This document shows, in pieces, positions 6,828 to 15,318 of a DNA stretch of 15,318 nt. The notes beneath the pieces were generated by a model. It was not told the DNA's origin, did no database searches, and saw nothing but the letters and a program-made list of their open reading frames with translations. The position numbers were made by a program, and so were the translations under genes. The stretch is from CAZAYB01 sp964489215 (GTDB taxonomy: Bacteria; Planctomycetota; Phycisphaerae; Sedimentisphaerales; Anaerohalosphaeraceae). The first letter of the stretch is position 1. Each line of letters starts with the position of its first letter. The DNA is taken from positions 1 through 15,318 of the forward strand of contig CAZAYB010000045.1 in assembly GCA_964489215.1 (NCBI GenBank). The letters run 5' to 3'.

Positions 6828-9011
6828 CTATTGGGCAATAACTTTTAAAACCTTTGTCTCAAAGGACGGATGGTTTACGAATACAGTAATTGTTCCTTTT
6901 TTGCCGGTCGATTTTATCCAGACAGCTCCCGCGCCGCCGACAAGAGCGAAAGGATTCTCGCCGACAATTCTTCCCGGGCCCTTTATAACAAGCCCAACTG
7001 CGCCGGTGGAGTAATATCTTCTGTTTAGATATTTATCGGTTACATAAAAATAGCACCTTGTCATATCCGCGCCGTCGGCATGTATTCTTTTATCATCAAG
7101 CCCCGTATTGAATTTTTCATCGAGGCCTGAATTGGACATTTTTCTGGTAATAACCTTTTTATTATCAATATATCCGTCGATTTTAATATGTTTCCATTTT
7201 TCGCCCCAAAGGCCGGTTATCTTGTCCGTACAAAACGGCGGATACGGCATATTCGGAAAGTTTTGACGGTCAGGGTATATCTGTGCAACCAAGTTATTGC
7301 CGGCGTAAACTTTCAGCATATCACAATTGCTGCAAATGACGCCTTTTGTTATGCCTATATCCTGAAAATCATTTATTGAAAAGCTAAACACCGGCTCAAG
7401 AACTATTTTCTTTTCAGGCGGGCACTGGGACATATAAATGGCCGCTGCGGATTTTGGGAGCCTGAAAATGTCATAAACGCCGTGATAGCAGACCCTGTCC
7501 CCACAGCCAAAATCGAGATGCGTATTATAATCAAAGGCGCACCAGCCAATGCAGCCGGCAATTTTTTTATCGGCGCAGGTCTGGTCAATTATGCCTGCGT
7601 GCCAGAGTGTGTGGTCGGTCCTTCTTTCGGAGCCGTCATAAGGCTTGGTAGGGAACATGTGGCCGCCGTATTCACTGACCATATATAGCGGATGATTGGG
7701 GCTGCTTAGCTGTTTTTCGAAATCGTTTATGGTAAAAACATCCTCGATGAGATTTGATTTGAAATTGTTCCTGACGCCTGCGGTTTGACGGGAATCATCG
7801 AGTTTTTTTGCAATGGAGTTTGTTTTTTGATAAAGGCTGTCATCATCGCGGGACTCGTTTACTCTTGTGCCCCAGAGAATGACAGATGGCCTGTTCCAGT
7901 CCCTTTTGACCATTTTTTCGGTATTTTCACAAAGTACTTTTTTCCATTTTTGATCGCCGATATGCTGCCAGCCTGGTATTTCCTCAAAGACAAGCAGTCC
8001 CGTCTCATCACAGCAATCCATAAAATGTCGAGACTGGGGATAATGTGATGTTCTGACTATATTGCAGTTGAGCTCATTTTTGATAATTAAAGCATCTTTT
8101 CTCTGCAGCCTTGCCGGGGCAGCGGCACCGATGTAAGGATAGGTCTGGTGCCTGTTTAAGCCGATGAGTTTTAAACTCCGGCCGTTTAGGAAAAAACCTT
8201 TCTCGGTAAACTCGGCCTTTCTAAAACCTGTACGAAATTGATAACAGTCAATAACTTTGTTTTTAGTGCCAATCAATTCAACCCTGACAGAGTAGAGTTT
8301 TGGATTTTCAGTGCTCCACAATTCGATATCGGCAAGGCCATCGATATCAATTTCCTGAACCCTGTCAAGAAGTTCGACTGTTTTAGAGACTATGTTTTTT
8401 CTTTTATCGAGAACACAAACCTTTATTTTATAATTTGAGAAATCCCCTGAGGGGCAGTCTGTATAAGTCCGAATATTTAGCCGGCGATTTTTGCTTAGAA
8501 CATTTCTGCACCGTGCGAAAGCATTTTTAATGTAAACTTTGCTGACGGACCTTAGAGAAACATCTCTGTAAATTCCGCCGAAAGTTAGATAGTCGATCCG
8601 ATTGCCAAAAGGAGGGGTATCTTTTCTTTCCGTCGAATCAACTTTGACAGTAATGAGATTTCTCTTATCAAAATTGAGATAATCAGTTATTTCAAACTCA
8701 AAAGGAGTATAGCCGCCTTTGTAAGAGCCTAATTTTTTTCCATTTATAAAAACCGTGGAAAAAGCCATTACACCCTCAAAATCAATGAATATTCTCCGGC
8801 TTTGATGCTTTTTGGCAAGAGTGAAATATTTCCGGTAGGTAGAGATGAACTGATAATCCCTGTCGTCAAAACTATGCCACCCTGCCTCTGTGTTTGTATG
8901 GGGGACGGTAACCGCTTGAAAATCAGAATCATCGAAATCAAGACGGGCATAGTCTTTTGTAAAGCCTTTACTGAAAAGCCAGTTATCATTGAAAGGTATT
9001 GTTTGTCTCAT
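6828..9011 (-). CDS. Glycoside hydrolase family 2 enzyme (beta-galactosidase-like), cytoplasmic
   Basis: 727 residues; the ATG at 9011 follows an AAGG site about 6 bases upstream. GH2 order is clear: a sugar-binding jelly roll (about 1-160; VPHTNTEAGWHSFDDRDYQF, then GGYTPFEFEITDYL), an Ig-like domain (about 165-265), a catalytic barrel (about 270-530), and beta-rich C-terminal domains. In the barrel, NRHQTYPYIG and RTSHYPQS are the GH2 signatures, WGTRVNES supplies the acid/base Glu386, and VSEYGGH supplies the nucleophile Glu447. The C-terminal GPGRIVGENPF stretch resembles the last domain of many beta-galactosidases of this subgroup. No signal peptide, so it likely acts on imported oligosaccharides. 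The sequence suits beta-galactosidase, but GH2 also covers glucuronidases and mannosidases. It converges on the GH42-like gene with 24 bases between stops and follows the lipoprotein gene by 165 bases, in which no convincing promoter or terminator is seen. Confidence 0.93.
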   Translation of the reverse strand: MRQTIPFNDNWLFSKGFTKDYARLDFDDSDFQAVTVPHTNTEAGWHSFDDRDYQFISTYRKYFTLAKKHQSRRIFIDFEGVMAFSTVFINGKKLGSYKGGYTPFEFEITDYLNFDKRNLITVKVDSTERKDTPPFGNRIDYLTFGGIYRDVSLRSVSKVYIKNAFARCRNVLSKNRRLNIRTYTDCPSGDFSNYKIKVCVLDKRKNIVSKTVELLDRVQEIDIDGLADIELWSTENPKLYSVRVELIGTKNKVIDCYQFRTGFRKAEFTEKGFFLNGRSLKLIGLNRHQTYPYIGAAAPARLQRKDALIIKNELNCNIVRTSHYPQSRHFMDCCDETGLLVFEEIPGWQHIGDQKWKKVLCENTEKMVKRDWNRPSVILWGTRVNESRDDDSLYQKTNSIAKKLDDSRQTAGVRNNFKSNLIEDVFTINDFEKQLSSPNHPLYMVSEYGGHMFPTKPYDGSERRTDHTLWHAGIIDQTCADKKIAGCIGWCAFDYNTHLDFGCGDRVCYHGVYDIFRLPKSAAAIYMSQCPPEKKIVLEPVFSFSINDFQDIGITKGVICSNCDMLKVYAGNNLVAQIYPDRQNFPNMPYPPFCTDKITGLWGEKWKHIKIDGYIDNKKVITRKMSNSGLDEKFNTGLDDKRIHADGADMTRCYFYVTDKYLNRRYYSTGAVGLVIKGPGRIVGENPFALVGGAGAVWIKSTGKKGTITVFVNHPSFETKVLKVIAQ

Positions 9012-9176
9012 ATTAACCTTAACTTTCGCAGTTTTAGCTTTCGATTTTCGCTCAAAAATGGGCTTTATTTACAATTACATCTTTTTTAACAACTTCGAGA
9101 ATATGCTCATAATAACAGAATGTAAGAAAAACTCTAAGAATTCATTTTAGCGGCAAGTGAATTTTTTGTAACTGTA

Positions 9177-12100
9177 TTAGATACCCGTCTGTATTGTTTT
9201 GTTATTGGAAAAGAGTTCTGTAACTGCAATTGACCTGGGTTGCCCAAACCAGTTGGGAATTTCAATTCGCGTGTCTATTATCCCATTTGCAGATGCCCTG
9301 TAAACAGAGTAAACTTTACCGCTATCATCTGTTAAATCGATCCTGACCGACACCGCCCCGCTGAATATATTCCCGGAACTATCCTCTATCAATGAACGAC
9401 AACTAACAATATTATCTGCTACATGACAACTTTCAATAATCACCGTTTTAATAATTTGATTGGTCATAGCAAGGATTTTCCATCCGCCCGGCTCAAAGTT
9501 AAATTGTAGATTTCCTCCGGTCTTTGTAAGATCAATTCTACCCGAGGCCTTTATATCATAGGCATATTTAAATTCATCCCCAACGCCAATATCAATCGTA
9601 TTTTTATTATCAACATCGCAGTTATAGACAAACAGGTATGTAGTATCGCCGTTACTCATAAGGGTATAACAGGCCATGTCATTTTCGATAACAATATTCG
9701 GGCGGACAAGGTTTGTTATTTCGCTTCTTATCTCAGGAATAGCACGGGTAACATAGGCCTCTCTCATTGCGCGGTGCTTACGATAAGTCTCCTCTGTTGG
9801 TTTTATAATGGGTCTTTTGCCGGCTGAGATATCCTGGTGCCATTTTGAAAAATCTACATCGAGAACTTTAGCGTTTTTAAAATCTATGGCACATGATTTA
9901 TCCTTAAACAGGCTGCCTTTTTGTTTGGCGTATTTGTTAAGATTATCGACAACGCCCTGCCTGCAATACAAAGCACCTGGAACAATTACAGCTTTTTTAC
10001 TGAATAAATCATCGCTCATCAGCTGTTTTTCCGTAACGAATTCCGCATAGAGACCTGCTCGGAGAATAGCAGGGACCGCAACATCACTGACCTGGAACAT
10101 CCACCAGGGTTTTTCCTTATCCTCAAGTTCGCCTTGGGGAGGGACATGATAATAATTATCAAAAGAGTTTACCCAGAACCATCCCGAAAGCACCCAGATA
10201 TCTGCGGGAACTTTTTTGAGCTCTATAAAGATCGAGCCGTGTTTTTTCAAAAACTCGCCAAGCCTGGCCGCTTCTTTATAAAGGGGCTCCCTGCCGTAAA
10301 CCTGCAGATTGGATGCCCACAGATTTGCCGAGTTCCAGATTATCAGGCCCTTTGCCCCTGTTCCGAGACAAAGGCCGGCTGTAAGACGCATAGATTCAGG
10401 ATACATTGATTTGTCTTCGGGCATGCGGAAAATACCAATCAACGGCCACATATCGTTTTTATCTCGATATTTATCCTCTCGGAAATTCGGCCTTATGTCC
10501 ATACGCTCAACAGCTTCGAGTTCGCTTTCTTTCCAGCAGTCAAGATAGACCTCTTCGATCATAATATCCAGATTGCCCTCAAAACCGCCGGGATAATTAC
10601 AGAGGACAAAATCATCTCGATACGATTTGAAAACATTTTTCATATTCTCGTTGTAATTATAATAAGCGTCCTGCCTGACCTCGATACACCATTTTAGCCA
10701 CGGATCGTCCTCCCGAGCCACAAAACCGGGCTCACGATAGGCCGGCATTGGCGCCTCAGAGCCGGTTTTTTGTTTATACATTTGATTTACCCAAGGACTG
10801 TAAGAACCCAGGCCCTGGTCGCCCTGATAGGGATTTCTGTAACCCATTACCCATGCCCATTCATCATCATAAACGCAACCGTTAATATTTTGTCTTTCAC
10901 CTACGGCGAGCATTATTTCTCGGGCCTCTTTTGAGGCGTACTTCAAAACAATATCGCTGTACGGACAGGGGTATGGATCGCCGTAATGGAGTGCAAATTC
11001 ACCGCTGGGCTGGGTAACCTGGGCCCATTTTTCAGGCGGAATTTTATTTGTGCGAGGCTCTACGGATAAATCGGCGTGCATAAAAGCGGTTAAATTGCTG
11101 CTGCTTAGGTCCTGCTGCAAAGATTGATAATAAGAAGATTCGGTATTAGGAGCAGACTGGATTATAAGTCGATTAAAACCTGAAATATTAAAAAACTTCA
11201 TCCAGGGCTGGCGAAAATTGGCGGGCAGGCACTGATTTAAAACATGAGCGACATAAGGAAACTGTCCCTCGATTTCACTTAAGGGAGTTGAAACGGGATT
11301 GCTGACTAACCGGCTATATCGATCGGCAGCGTATTTTTCGGCACCTCTATCGGACTGCATATCGGTTGCCCATCTCATAAGCCTTTCCCAAAGAACAGCC
11401 TCGCCGGGCCAGAGCGGATTTTTCAGCTGCGCAACATTATCACGAACCAGACTGTTACCCCTTGGGCTAAGCGTAACACATGCAACCCTGCCCTGTCCAT
11501 ACGATCCGAGCACAATAAGCGGGTCATTATTATCCAGCTTCAAAAGAACGTCGGCATTTTCTTTGGGCTTTAACTTATGGTATGCGTTTGTGCCCCAATT
11601 TTGGAAATCGAGCCCCTCTAACAGCGCATCTTTAGTTTCATCGGCAGCGGGTCTTTTGAGTTTTATGAAGCTGGGCTTTGCCTTGCCTTTTTCGTCAAGT
11701 GCGACAAGAGTTGTAGTCTTCGGTTCAATAATAACGGGCAAAACTTCGGCAATTGGGTTTTTACTGTAACCGAAATACTGCCTTTTGCCAATGTGCTGAG
11801 TTGCGCCGAGCCTGGGTGCGTTATTTCCGTAAGATGTTACACCCCCTGCGACAATAAGAGCGCCGCCGTTTTTGACAAATTCAACAATATTTTTGCCGCC
11901 CTTTTCAGAAATAACCTCAAGGTTACTGTATAGAGGGCCCGCATTACGGTCATCCGTTATATGCGAGGGGCAGTCCCAAAGGATAATTGCCCGATATTGG
12001 TCAAGCATATCAAACTGATCGGCCGCTTCAAACCACCCAACACCGGTAACCTCAAAAGAATCCGAAAGGAAATTGCCAGGCGTAATAAAAAAATCCATGG

Positions 12101-12296
12101 CAAATATATAAGCTGCTGCCGTTTGATAATAATTTGCCGCAACCGTCTCGGGAACATCGGACACGCAGAGTACCTTAATGGTTGAAGTTTTTCCCTCACG
12201 GTTACAACCGGACAGGAAAAGAATTGAAAAAATGAAGACAAAAATCAAACTTTTTGAAAGACCGCTTACATAAATGCAGTTGCTGCTTTTTTTCAT
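9177..12296 (-). CDS. Large lipoprotein with amidotransferase-like and barrel-like domains, putative glycan-active protein
   Basis: 1039 residues; the ATG at 12296 has an AGGGG site 7 bases upstream. The N-terminus is a lipoprotein signal with lipobox LSGC (Cys31), followed by Asn-Arg, so retention in the inner membrane is not suggested. Residues about 38-310 resemble a glutamine-amidotransferase-like Rossmann domain (YRAIILWDCPSH, KNGGALIVAGG, then GSYGQGRVACVTLSP). Residues about 340-680 look like a hydrolase-type barrel with VYDDEWAW (Asp477, Asp478, Glu479) and IMIEEVYLDCW. Residues about 690-800 resemble the GH42 middle domain (VTEKQLMSDDLFSKKAVIVPG), and the last ~240 are beta-rich, Ig-like. 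No family is recognised with confidence, and the catalytic reading of the DDE motif is inference. A promoter is predicted 107 bases upstream of the start. Its place among hydrolases suggests surface glycan processing, but a sugar-binding or scaffolding role is also possible. Confidence 0.88.
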   Translation of the reverse strand: MKKSSNCIYVSGLSKSLIFVFIFSILFLSGCNREGKTSTIKVLCVSDVPETVAANYYQTAAAYIFAMDFFITPGNFLSDSFEVTGVGWFEAADQFDMLDQYRAIILWDCPSHITDDRNAGPLYSNLEVISEKGGKNIVEFVKNGGALIVAGGVTSYGNNAPRLGATQHIGKRQYFGYSKNPIAEVLPVIIEPKTTTLVALDEKGKAKPSFIKLKRPAADETKDALLEGLDFQNWGTNAYHKLKPKENADVLLKLDNNDPLIVLGSYGQGRVACVTLSPRGNSLVRDNVAQLKNPLWPGEAVLWERLMRWATDMQSDRGAEKYAADRYSRLVSNPVSTPLSEIEGQFPYVAHVLNQCLPANFRQPWMKFFNISGFNRLIIQSAPNTESSYYQSLQQDLSSSNLTAFMHADLSVEPRTNKIPPEKWAQVTQPSGEFALHYGDPYPCPYSDIVLKYASKEAREIMLAVGERQNINGCVYDDEWAWVMGYRNPYQGDQGLGSYSPWVNQMYKQKTGSEAPMPAYREPGFVAREDDPWLKWCIEVRQDAYYNYNENMKNVFKSYRDDFVLCNYPGGFEGNLDIMIEEVYLDCWKESELEAVERMDIRPNFREDKYRDKNDMWPLIGIFRMPEDKSMYPESMRLTAGLCLGTGAKGLIIWNSANLWASNLQVYGREPLYKEAARLGEFLKKHGSIFIELKKVPADIWVLSGWFWVNSFDNYYHVPPQGELEDKEKPWWMFQVSDVAVPAILRAGLYAEFVTEKQLMSDDLFSKKAVIVPGALYCRQGVVDNLNKYAKQKGSLFKDKSCAIDFKNAKVLDVDFSKWHQDISAGKRPIIKPTEETYRKHRAMREAYVTRAIPEIRSEITNLVRPNIVIENDMACYTLMSNGDTTYLFVYNCDVDNKNTIDIGVGDEFKYAYDIKASGRIDLTKTGGNLQFNFEPGGWKILAMTNQIIKTVIIESCHVADNIVSCRSLIEDSSGNIFSGAVSVRIDLTDDSGKVYSVYRASANGIIDTRIEIPNWFGQPRSIAVTELFSNNKTIQTGI

Positions 12297-12401
12297 AATA
12301 TTGCCCCTTGGGTATAATTATATCGATTGATTTTTGAAAATGATCAGAGATTACTTTAAGGCTAAACGAAAGAAAAAAATAACATGATAATTGCTTTGAT
12401 T

Positions 12402-12429
12402 ATTGTATCAGTTATCAGGTTAATATCAA
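12402..12429 (-). promoter_or_regulatory. Predicted promoter of the lipoprotein gene
   Basis: On the minus strand TTGATA (12429-12424) and TACAAT (12407-12402) are 16 bases apart, a good sigma70-type match. Transcription would begin near 12395, giving a leader of about 100 bases. The lipoprotein gene is therefore probably transcribed independently of the upstream enzyme gene. No copy of the AAAACGTTTT palindrome is seen here, so control by the LacI protein is not supported at this promoter. Confidence 0.5.
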
Positions 12430-12470
12430 GTAAACATCAGGGTATTTTTAAGAAAAGAAATCCTGCAAAT

Positions 12471-12499
12471 AAGACACTTTTGGTCAGAGGAAATGTCTT
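12471..12499 (-). terminator. Hairpin after the dockerin-bearing gene, possible terminator
   Basis: AAGACA and TGTCTT pair, and after one bulged base three further A-T pairs close a 10-base loop, giving a 9-pair stem starting 14 bases past the stop codon. The minus-strand continuation is ATTTG, not a real T tract, so termination would be weak or factor-dependent. The hairpin may instead protect the 3' end of the message. Confidence 0.4.
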
Positions 12500-12513
12500 G
12501 AGGGTCGCTTTAA

Positions 12514-15318
12514 CTATTCCTGTAAGAGCCATTGGGACGCGAAATAAGTAAGGTCATCAATATTTACTATATCATCTTCGACGATATCGCCTAAGGCTGG
12601 GAAAGTATCGCATGCCCAGCTTGAACTGATATAGACAAGGTCACTGAAATCAACCTGACAACTGCAATCGAAATCGCTGATTATATCACAGCTGCAATCG
12701 CCTGCCCCTGCAGGCAGAGGTTCAGTCCCCTGCATAAGTTCCTGAATTTGGGTTACGGTCAAAGCCTTCTCGTATATGCGTACGTCATCTATCATTCCGT
12801 CCCATGGGGAATATGAGTTGGGGTTTGAGCCAATAAGAACATTTATAGATGTACCGTTGTCAATGTTTCCGCTCTTAGACATTGTTGCCGAGTCCTCAAC
12901 GCCGTTTACATAAACTTTCATAGCAGAGCCGTCATAAACAGCGGCAACATGAGACCATTGATTTGTGTTTACAGCCTCTGACTGACCCTTGAGCGTAAGG
13001 GTATTTCCGTTTGTTTTCAGGCGGAAACGAAGTCGAACATCGCCGTTGTTACTAACAGTGCTCAGCATCCAGTAATGGTCGTCTTCCGCAGAGCCGGTTG
13101 CTTTTGATATTATCCGGTTATCGTTCGAGAAAAGAGCAAAACTGTGTGGATAAACCCACGCAGAAAGCGTAAGTTCATTACCGACAGGTTCGATAATTCC
13201 CGCATCGACATAATCATCTGAGCTATCGAAATCAAGTGCCCAGCCGTAATAGCCGTTTGTCCAGACAGGACCGTTATTCAATGTCGCGTCATTAGCGTAA
13301 TTTGAGCTGTCCTGTGCTATCGTACCGCCGTTTTCATCAAACTTCCAGTAACCCAAAAGCTCTATCGGCGACAACGCGTCACAGCTTACCGCACAAATTT
13401 CGGGTGTAAGCTCTGACAATCCGCCGTCAACATCACGAGCTAAAACACTGATATCATATCTTGTATTAGATTCACAAAGGAATGAGTAAGTTGTAGTGGT
13501 TGTAGAGCCGTCATAAGAGCCGTCAATATATACATCATAATCCTGTACGGCTACATTATCCTGTGCGGGGTCCCATTGTATCTGTATCTGCTCGGCGCCA
13601 AGCTCAGAAACACGTACATCATCTGGCGGTGTGGGCAGCTCGAATGAATATGTCCAGGCGCAAATTTCGGCGGACGGGTCAGAATCGCCTGCATTATTAT
13701 AGGCGATTACATAAAAGCAATGCTCTAAACCGGGCAGCAATCCATCGATCTTGCAAAATGTGTCAGCCGTATCATCTAAAAGCTGGTCGTCTGCGGCATT
13801 ATATACTCTATAGCCGGCCGGATTACCGGTACTTTGCTGCCATTCAATTGTTATGGTTTTCTCTGTGCGCTCGCTTACTGTAAGGCCGCTCGGTTCCGAG
13901 GGTGCGGACAATTGCTGCTGTATCAATTCGAATACCTTTCCATCGCCGGGCGCAAAAGAGATTGCGGCAGGAAGTGCATATTGTGTCTGTGTTTCAACAT
14001 CCTCTATGAAATCATAATAAAATGAGTCAATTGTCAGAGTACGGGAGTTCTGGCAGTCATGGTTAACCGCGACCGCATAAAATTCTGTCCCGTCCGTTTT
14101 CATAAGTGTGGTAATGTGCGGGGTGATATAAGACGGCGATGTCGGCCCCGACACCGTACAGGCATCAGGCACACGATCAGAATCGGTAAGGATATTTTTG
14201 AGTCTATTAGAGTTTGCGTTTAGTCTTTGCGCCAAAGATGAGACTTCATTAAAATTATCCGTTTGATATCTTAGACCTGTCCATTGACTGTTGATAGTTG
14301 AGTAGATAAACCAGAAATACCCCTTAACACCCTCTGCCATGGAAATCCAGTGCATACAGCGAACCTCTTCGGGCTCGGGCTGCCTAAGCTGAGTTTGAAA
14401 ATTGTGCGTTTGAAGAACGATCCATATCGGAATACCAAGCTCGGTATCCTGCGTAACATATCTGAAATAAGAAACCATATTATCGCTTGAATATCCCCAG
14501 TGTCTCATTGTAAAATCGCCAATCGAATTGTTATATCCCGCCGGGTACAAGTCTATACAAAGTACATCAAGATCAGACTGGTTGTAATGGGGACCAACCC
14601 TGTCTTTACCGATAAGAACCGGAGTGGCGGGCCGGCTAAAGTCGGCCTCCTGCCAGGATTGGGTTATATATTCTACATGATCAAGAAGATGTCTGCCCGG
14701 CTCATCGGCAGTGTACCACGCCTTTATGCAGCCATACCCTCCCCAGTCGTTTAGAATCAGATCGCGGACATAACGTGCATCGTCCAAAGTGGGCGTAGAA
14801 TCGGCAAAATAATTATAATTAAGGGGCCCTACCTCCTCGTTGTATGTAGAAGCCAGCCCCATGTATAAATCATAATTTTTAGAATTCACCCTTTGAATTG
14901 TGTTTTCATCATTGGTTCTGCCGACCTTGCCGTTACCGATCATAATACTGTCCAAATTATGATTTCTCATGTTATCTATTTGGGGCCTGATATCGTTGTA
15001 CCACCAGGCGCTTATATCGTCATAGACACCCAATGGGAAATTTGTGAAACTGATGCGAGGCTCTATCCAGGTGCGGGTTAAAGAAGCCGAAGACAGGCTC
15101 GGAGAAGTAACGGTAACGGTTGCGGAACCTGAAGATGTCGGGGAAACAAGGTTTATAAACGCACGGCCTGATACCGCAAAAGTTGTGGTCGGGCCGTCAA
15201 ATGTCCCGGTACCGCTTAGGTTAAAAGTAACCGAGTTTGTTGCGGTTGTTACCAGCTGATTATTGCTGTCAAGAATTTCGGCAAGAAACCTCAAACGATG
15301 CTGGCCGTCTGCTATACA
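12514..15318 (-). CDS. Secreted modular glycoside-hydrolase-like protein ending in a dockerin-like domain, 5' end beyond window
   Basis: 934 codons are visible and the frame is open to the window edge, so the N-terminus and any signal peptide are missing. Domains, counted from the edge: a Big_1/invasin-like Ig domain, about 1-85; a TIM-barrel-like domain, about 88-350, with YTADEP (Glu206), IDLYP, WIVLQTHNF, PEPEEVR and KGYFWFIY; a beta-rich tail ending GDGKVFEL; fibronectin III domains at about 472-555 and 563-645; a LamG/concanavalin-like domain, about 655-855; and a dockerin-like end, about 870-930. In the last, Asp882, Asp884, Ser886, Asp890 and Asp893 form a full calcium-binding loop, while the second loop is degenerate; it closes with FASQWL. 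Two Cys-x-Cys pairs (CSC) occur near the first loop. It is a paralogue of the gene at 1-3285 from barrel to LamG. Probably exported and glycan-active; the hydrolase family is not recognised. The N-terminal Ig domain suggests more catalytic or binding modules upstream. Confidence 0.85.
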   Translation of the reverse strand, partial: CIADGQHRLRFLAEILDSNNQLVTTATNSVTFNLSGTGTFDGPTTTFAVSGRAFINLVSPTSSGSATVTVTSPSLSSASLTRTWIEPRISFTNFPLGVYDDISAWWYNDIRPQIDNMRNHNLDSIMIGNGKVGRTNDENTIQRVNSKNYDLYMGLASTYNEEVGPLNYNYFADSTPTLDDARYVRDLILNDWGGYGCIKAWYTADEPGRHLLDHVEYITQSWQEADFSRPATPVLIGKDRVGPHYNQSDLDVLCIDLYPAGYNNSIGDFTMRHWGYSSDNMVSYFRYVTQDTELGIPIWIVLQTHNFQTQLRQPEPEEVRCMHWISMAEGVKGYFWFIYSTINSQWTGLRYQTDNFNEVSSLAQRLNANSNRLKNILTDSDRVPDACTVSGPTSPSYITPHITTLMKTDGTEFYAVAVNHDCQNSRTLTIDSFYYDFIEDVETQTQYALPAAISFAPGDGKVFELIQQQLSAPSEPSGLTVSERTEKTITIEWQQSTGNPAGYRVYNAADDQLLDDTADTFCKIDGLLPGLEHCFYVIAYNNAGDSDPSAEICAWTYSFELPTPPDDVRVSELGAEQIQIQWDPAQDNVAVQDYDVYIDGSYDGSTTTTTYSFLCESNTRYDISVLARDVDGGLSELTPEICAVSCDALSPIELLGYWKFDENGGTIAQDSSNYANDATLNNGPVWTNGYYGWALDFDSSDDYVDAGIIEPVGNELTLSAWVYPHSFALFSNDNRIISKATGSAEDDHYWMLSTVSNNGDVRLRFRLKTNGNTLTLKGQSEAVNTNQWSHVAAVYDGSAMKVYVNGVEDSATMSKSGNIDNGTSINVLIGSNPNSYSPWDGMIDDVRIYEKALTVTQIQELMQGTEPLPAGAGDCSCDIISDFDCSCQVDFSDLVYISSSWACDTFPALGDIVEDDIVNIDDLTYFASQWLLQE

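Noticed and set aside
11299..11769. 156-codon open frame on the plus strand
   Set aside because: It is antisense to the lipoprotein gene, whose protein sequence across the region is coherent and domain-like. No ribosome site or family match supports the shadow.
15292..15294. A TTG at 15294 as the true start of the dockerin-bearing gene
   Set aside because: The frame continues upstream to the window edge and encodes ADGQHRLRF, which is the normal beginning of a Big_1-like Ig domain, so the gene starts outside the window.
1..15318. tRNA or rRNA genes, CRISPR arrays, insertion sequences, phage genes
   Set aside because: I saw no cloverleaf-like RNA gene, no regularly spaced direct repeats, and no transposase or integrase coding sequence on either strand.

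Overview
The window holds six long genes and almost no spare DNA; no intergenic gap exceeds about 250 bases. Five genes lie on the minus strand and one on the plus strand. Everything recognisable concerns carbohydrate breakdown and its control, so this looks like part of a polysaccharide or oligosaccharide utilisation locus. The organism is probably a member of the Planctomycetota, most likely a Phycisphaerae-type bacterium. The basis is the very large secreted modular enzymes (fibronectin III plus LamG plus a degenerate C-terminal dockerin ending in a Trp-Leu motif), the LacI-type regulator beside glycoside hydrolases, visible Shine-Dalgarno sites, and base composition that looks mid-40s percent GC by eye. 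Verrucomicrobiota or Lentisphaerota remain possible; this taxonomic call is inference.

Layout, left to right. (1) Positions 1-3285, minus: the first 1095 codons of a secreted giant with a CBM-like domain, a FlgD-type Ig domain, a TIM-barrel-like hydrolase domain, two fibronectin III domains and a LamG domain cut by the window edge. (2) 3383-4423, minus: a LacI/GalR repressor. (3) 4424-4670: a divergent control region with two back-to-back promoters and a palindrome (AAAACGTTTT core) just downstream of the plus-strand promoter, a good candidate operator. (4) 4671-6803, plus: a cytoplasmic GH42-like (beta-galactosidase-type) hydrolase. (5) 6828-9011, minus: a cytoplasmic GH2 beta-galactosidase-like enzyme converging on gene 4 with a 24-base gap. 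(6) 9177-12296, minus: a 1039-residue lipoprotein with a glutamine-amidotransferase-like N-terminal domain and a barrel-like centre, function unknown. (7) 12514 to beyond 15318, minus: a second secreted modular enzyme, paralogous to gene 1 and lacking its N-terminus, which ends in a dockerin-like domain.

How they may work together (inference): the two secreted paralogues and the lipoprotein would bind and cut a glycan outside the cytoplasm or at the cell surface, and the two enzymes without signal peptides would finish imported oligosaccharides. The LacI protein would sense a product and release at least the divergent GH42-like gene. No transporter, sulfatase or sugar-metabolism gene is present here, so substrate and uptake route cannot be read from this window. 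The least-described parts are the shared Asp-Glu-Pro barrel of the two giants and the lipoprotein's central domain.
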